This document shows, one piece after another, positions 60,501 to 64,000 of a stretch of DNA of 64,000 nt. The DNA lies in NCBI GenBank assembly GCA_016801885.1, contig CM028891.1, positions 11,019,517-11,083,516 of the forward strand, read 5' to 3'. Position numbers and translations under genes: made by a program. Numbering within the stretch: position 1 is the stretch's first letter; every line of letters begins with the position of its first letter. The notes beneath the pieces are model-generated. The model saw only the letters and a program-made list of their open reading frames with translations, ran no database searches and was not told the DNA's origin. The stretch comes from Toxotes chatareus. Lineage: Eukaryota; Chordata; Actinopteri; Toxotidae.

Positions 60501-60947
60501 CAAAACTCACACTTCACTCCAATAGGGATATAAAGTCGCAACCTTTAGACTTCAGGCCAGTTAGGCTTTAATACCACAAAGAGCTAGAGAATATTTACTG
60601 CTCTGCACCAGTCATAACATGGCTCCACTGATAAAACCTGAAAGAGGAGAAGGCAGAGTGAGATGGAGTGAGGCTGGCGCGCTGCTGTCAGATTGTGTCA
60701 ATAAGAGGATTTTTTCCATGTTGCAACACACTAGTTATGTTTGAGGGTTTTGCTGAGGGCAAACAATTACTGGAAAAATTGCAAGATCAAGATCTCTACA
60801 CTAACAAAGCTCTGAGTTTTGCCTTCAAGTGTATGTTAAGTGTACAGACTCAGGCCAAGAAACACTGATATATTCTCTATGTGGAACAAACGCATTGTTC
60901 ATGCAGAGGTTTGAATTCAAATGGGAAATTGCTTTTGTGTGTTTGTG

Positions 60948-61061
<114 letters not shown>

Positions 61062-62038
61062 CAGAGAAGAATAGAGCATGTTTTTCTGTTGTTTAAAGTG
61101 AACGGTTTTATCTTTCAAAAGTCACATTGTCTCACTTTAAAGCTGAAATCTGAAACTTTTTTGTTGTTAAAATATGACAATATGTGACAAGTTGTAGTTG
61201 AGATTTTTTTTAAGTATATTTTTGGAATTTAATCCATTAATTTAACAATATGTTATGGGCTGAGGATGATACACTTGGATGGCTGGTCAGAACTTTCAGT
61301 TTGGCAACAGAGATAAGTTGATCATGTTGTATTGATTGTATTGATGTTGGATCATGAATAACACTCCTCTGTGGGCCTTTTTTCTATAATAATGATTCAA
61401 ATAAACCACAGTTTTCTGTAAATGTAAAAAAGATGCTTCTAAATGAAGAAAGATGAGAGTGGATATTGCTTGAGAAGCCTTTGCACTGTGGAAACAGCTT
61501 AAAGGATGGAAAGGGATTCAAACAGGAAAGTTAAAGATTTCAGCTTTAACCAGTGATGGTAATGCACTTTGATGTACTGGATAGGCATCCAGTTGCCAAA
61601 TCCTTGGAAAAAACAAGTAAACACTGTGAATAAAATAAACCAAAAGGAGTCTTAACAAACAAACGCCCTCACTGCTACCTTGGTACAAGAAGCCCCTGTG
61701 CAATAAATTAAAAAAAAGCAGTTCCCCCGTAGATGCAAGTTCCCTCTGAGCAGAAAAACAACATCTAATCAGAGCAGTCGCACAGCACATTCCTCATCAT
61801 GACACACACAGTAACTCAGCCTGAGGTCCGACCCCACCTGAGCCTGGATCTCTGTCTCAACAGCACAATCACACTGGAATGAGAACCAATAACAGCCTAT
61901 TACCCTTCATATCCCTCCAACGCACACACACAAATGGTAAGCTTTACATCAGTAAGAATGAAAAAGAACAATAAAATCTCCGGATATGAAAAGCTCCTGA
62001 GGCAATAATGCATAGTACAAGATGCTCCTGCCCTTTTT

Positions 62039-62040
<2 letters not shown>

Positions 62041-62076
<36 letters not shown>
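62041..62076 (+). repeat. (TG)n microsatellite
   Basis: TG run followed by gagagcgcgcgc. Confidence 0.95.
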
Positions 62077-62077
<1 letters not shown>

Positions 62078-63224
62078 AGCGCGCGCTTTGGAGACATCTG
62101 AAAAGAAAAAGATGCCATAAATCTCTTCTCCTTGAGCAGTATGAAGAATTTTGATTGTGCGTCTGCATGTCGAGGCCCAGGGCACAGCTCGGCATGTATC
62201 TGTGTCTGTAAAACTGAGGCAAGCAATGAAACTCCAATAGTGTACATGTACAACTATGATTGTGTGTTTTATACTGCTATACAGCTGCCATATTTACTTC
62301 ATTATGTTTATCTGATGGCTGTAGTTACCAAGAGTTGAATATGAGGTTTGATGTAGAACAAACAATAACCTCTTGACATTGGATGTATTATTGGAAATTT
62401 TACTTACCTTTTTGAGAATCCTGATGTAATTGTAAATTTCCAGTTAAACTCAGTAGGTCAATAGTTTTAGGGAGATACTTTACCCACGCAAGTAAGGGAT
62501 TTGTGCACTGCCTCCTCCATTGGATTTTTCATAAATTTAGTGCATGAAGCTACAGTTCAGAGGTCATGAAACACCATCATTCAGTTCTCTATGAAGACAT
62601 TTTCCCATGAGTGCCTTCCGTATTTTTTTTTTTTTTTTGTAATTTAAGAGAGGAAAGAAGGTTAGAAGAAGCAGCAGTGGAACAAAAACAGATGACTCCA
62701 GTCCCTGCTTTGAATCTTTCTTTGGACAGCTCTGACATGTGCTCTGCAGTTTTTCAGCTCGCCTGCATTTATTTTTAGATGTATATGCTAAGAAAATGTC
62801 AGGAATCAGGGCTCCTGTCACTGTACTGTTGACTCTACCTCCCATCATGCTTCATTTAATCCTTTATTCAGGTACTGTGCCATCAAAACCAAGGCCTTAT
62901 GGGATGACACTGGGCTGGTATGGAAACACCTGTTGTTTGAATGTCTGGGTTATTGTAATGATGTGAACCATGACTGAGGGTGTTTATGCAGCGGCCAGCA
63001 GCACATTTCTCCTGACAGTGTAGATGAACCCTGAAACTCCCACTGAGCTTTAGGTTGTTGTTGTTTTCACAGAAAAAATAGTTTGTCACTTTAAGATCTG
63101 ATTTTTTTTTTCCAGCAATATCTTAACACATTATTCATGTGTCCATATGTACCTTGAAAACATTATTGGGTGCTGTAATCGTTCTCCTTTGTCTTTACTG
63201 GCTGTGAATTGATGTGAATACGCT

Positions 63225-63665
63225 GTAAAAGATGCAAAACACTCCGTGCAGAAGCAGGAGCTTTGTCATAGTGTGTGAGACGGATCTAATAAAATCTTGG
63301 TCGCAATCTGCGTCACTCCGTATGATATCAGTAGTTCAGCCCGAGGAGTGCAGTGAAGGCCCAATGAATCAGAGCTCTGTGATGCATACATTTGCAAGTA
63401 GAGACACGTCATCAGCCCGCATCATCCATCTGCCCCACTGTCATGTTTTGAAAATGCAGCAAAACAAAAAACATGTTTTGGCCATAGCCATAAGAGAGTT
63501 CTATTGCAAGAGTTCTTGTAACAGCCCTGGCACTGTTCATTCATTAACTTTATTCTTTGTGTGGTTTACATTATCCTTTGGTATGGCTGCATTCAAATAA
63601 AGGAGAAGGACTCATTGTTATACTGAAGTTGCACTGGGATGTTGGCATGTTATTATTCTACTAGA
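63225..63665 (+). promoter_or_regulatory. Possible conserved non-coding element, about 440 bases
   Basis: The longest stretch of complex, repeat-free sequence in the right third of the window. It is by chance open for 122 codons (63232-63600), but the peptide has no family resemblance, no splice signals frame it and it ends without a domain. This pattern suits a regulatory element better than a gene. Confidence 0.3.
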
Positions 63666-64000
63666 ACAGGTTTAAAAAAATCTGAACATACAGTCACCCT
63701 TAATGTTTCTTCTTGGCCTGTACTAAAGCTTGTCGTCGTACTGATTAATGTAATTTTAGATTAACGGCTCACGCAAAGATGATCAGTAATCAAAGAGTGG
63801 AACAAGGATTCTTCTTCTGTCTTTCTTTCATGGATGTGAGAGTGAAAGTGTGCTGATTTAGTACACCTATGCACCACAAAGCACAAATGTGTGTGTGTGT
63901 GTGAGTGAGTGAGAGATTCATTCTGGTTTTGTCACACTGAGGAAGTGACACAGCTGTTAAGGTCAGCAGGATACAGAGAACGAGGGAGAGAGAGGGTCGT

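Overview
This window is nuclear genomic DNA of a ray-finned fish, most likely a spiny-rayed (percomorph) teleost. The evidence is multi-exon genes with GT-AG introns, many long (CA/TG)n microsatellites, Tc1-type transposon remnants and a tRNA-derived SINE of a type common in such fishes, together with protein sequences that match vertebrate families with fish-like divergence. No bacterial, viral or CRISPR features were seen.

Layout. (1) Positions 376-25802, plus strand: the last 15 coding exons of a P4-ATPase lipid flippase, best matched to atp8a2. The upstream exons, including the DKTGT phosphorylation site, lie outside the window. (2) About 29.3-34.6 kb, minus strand: a complete two-exon shisa2 gene, convergent with atp8a2. 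Human ATP8A2 and SHISA2 on chromosome 13 have the same order and orientation, which supports both identities. (3) About 36.6-43.35 kb, plus strand: a complete 17-coding-exon spice1 gene (spindle and centriole associated protein; 763 codons), divergent from shisa2. One spice1 intron is mostly a dead Tc1-like transposon. (4) 43.4-64 kb: about 20 kb with no recognisable protein gene. It holds a second internally deleted Tc1-like element, a SINE, a foldback repeat, a MITE-like element, long dinucleotide repeats and several complex, non-repetitive islands that look like conserved non-coding elements. Two well-formed candidate short exons there are phase-compatible and may belong to an unrecognised transcript.

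Function. The three genes do not form a pathway. ATP8A2 flips phosphatidylserine and phosphatidylethanolamine to the cytosolic leaflet with CDC50 partners. Shisa2 is an ER-resident attenuator of Wnt and FGF receptor maturation. SPICE1 acts in centriole duplication and spindle assembly. The points most worth a second look are splicing oddities (a GC-AG intron, a pure TG tract replacing a polypyrimidine tract, a NAGNAG acceptor), the transposon-built intron, an RFX-like site upstream of spice1, and the possible regulatory gene desert. I found no convincing novel biological system.
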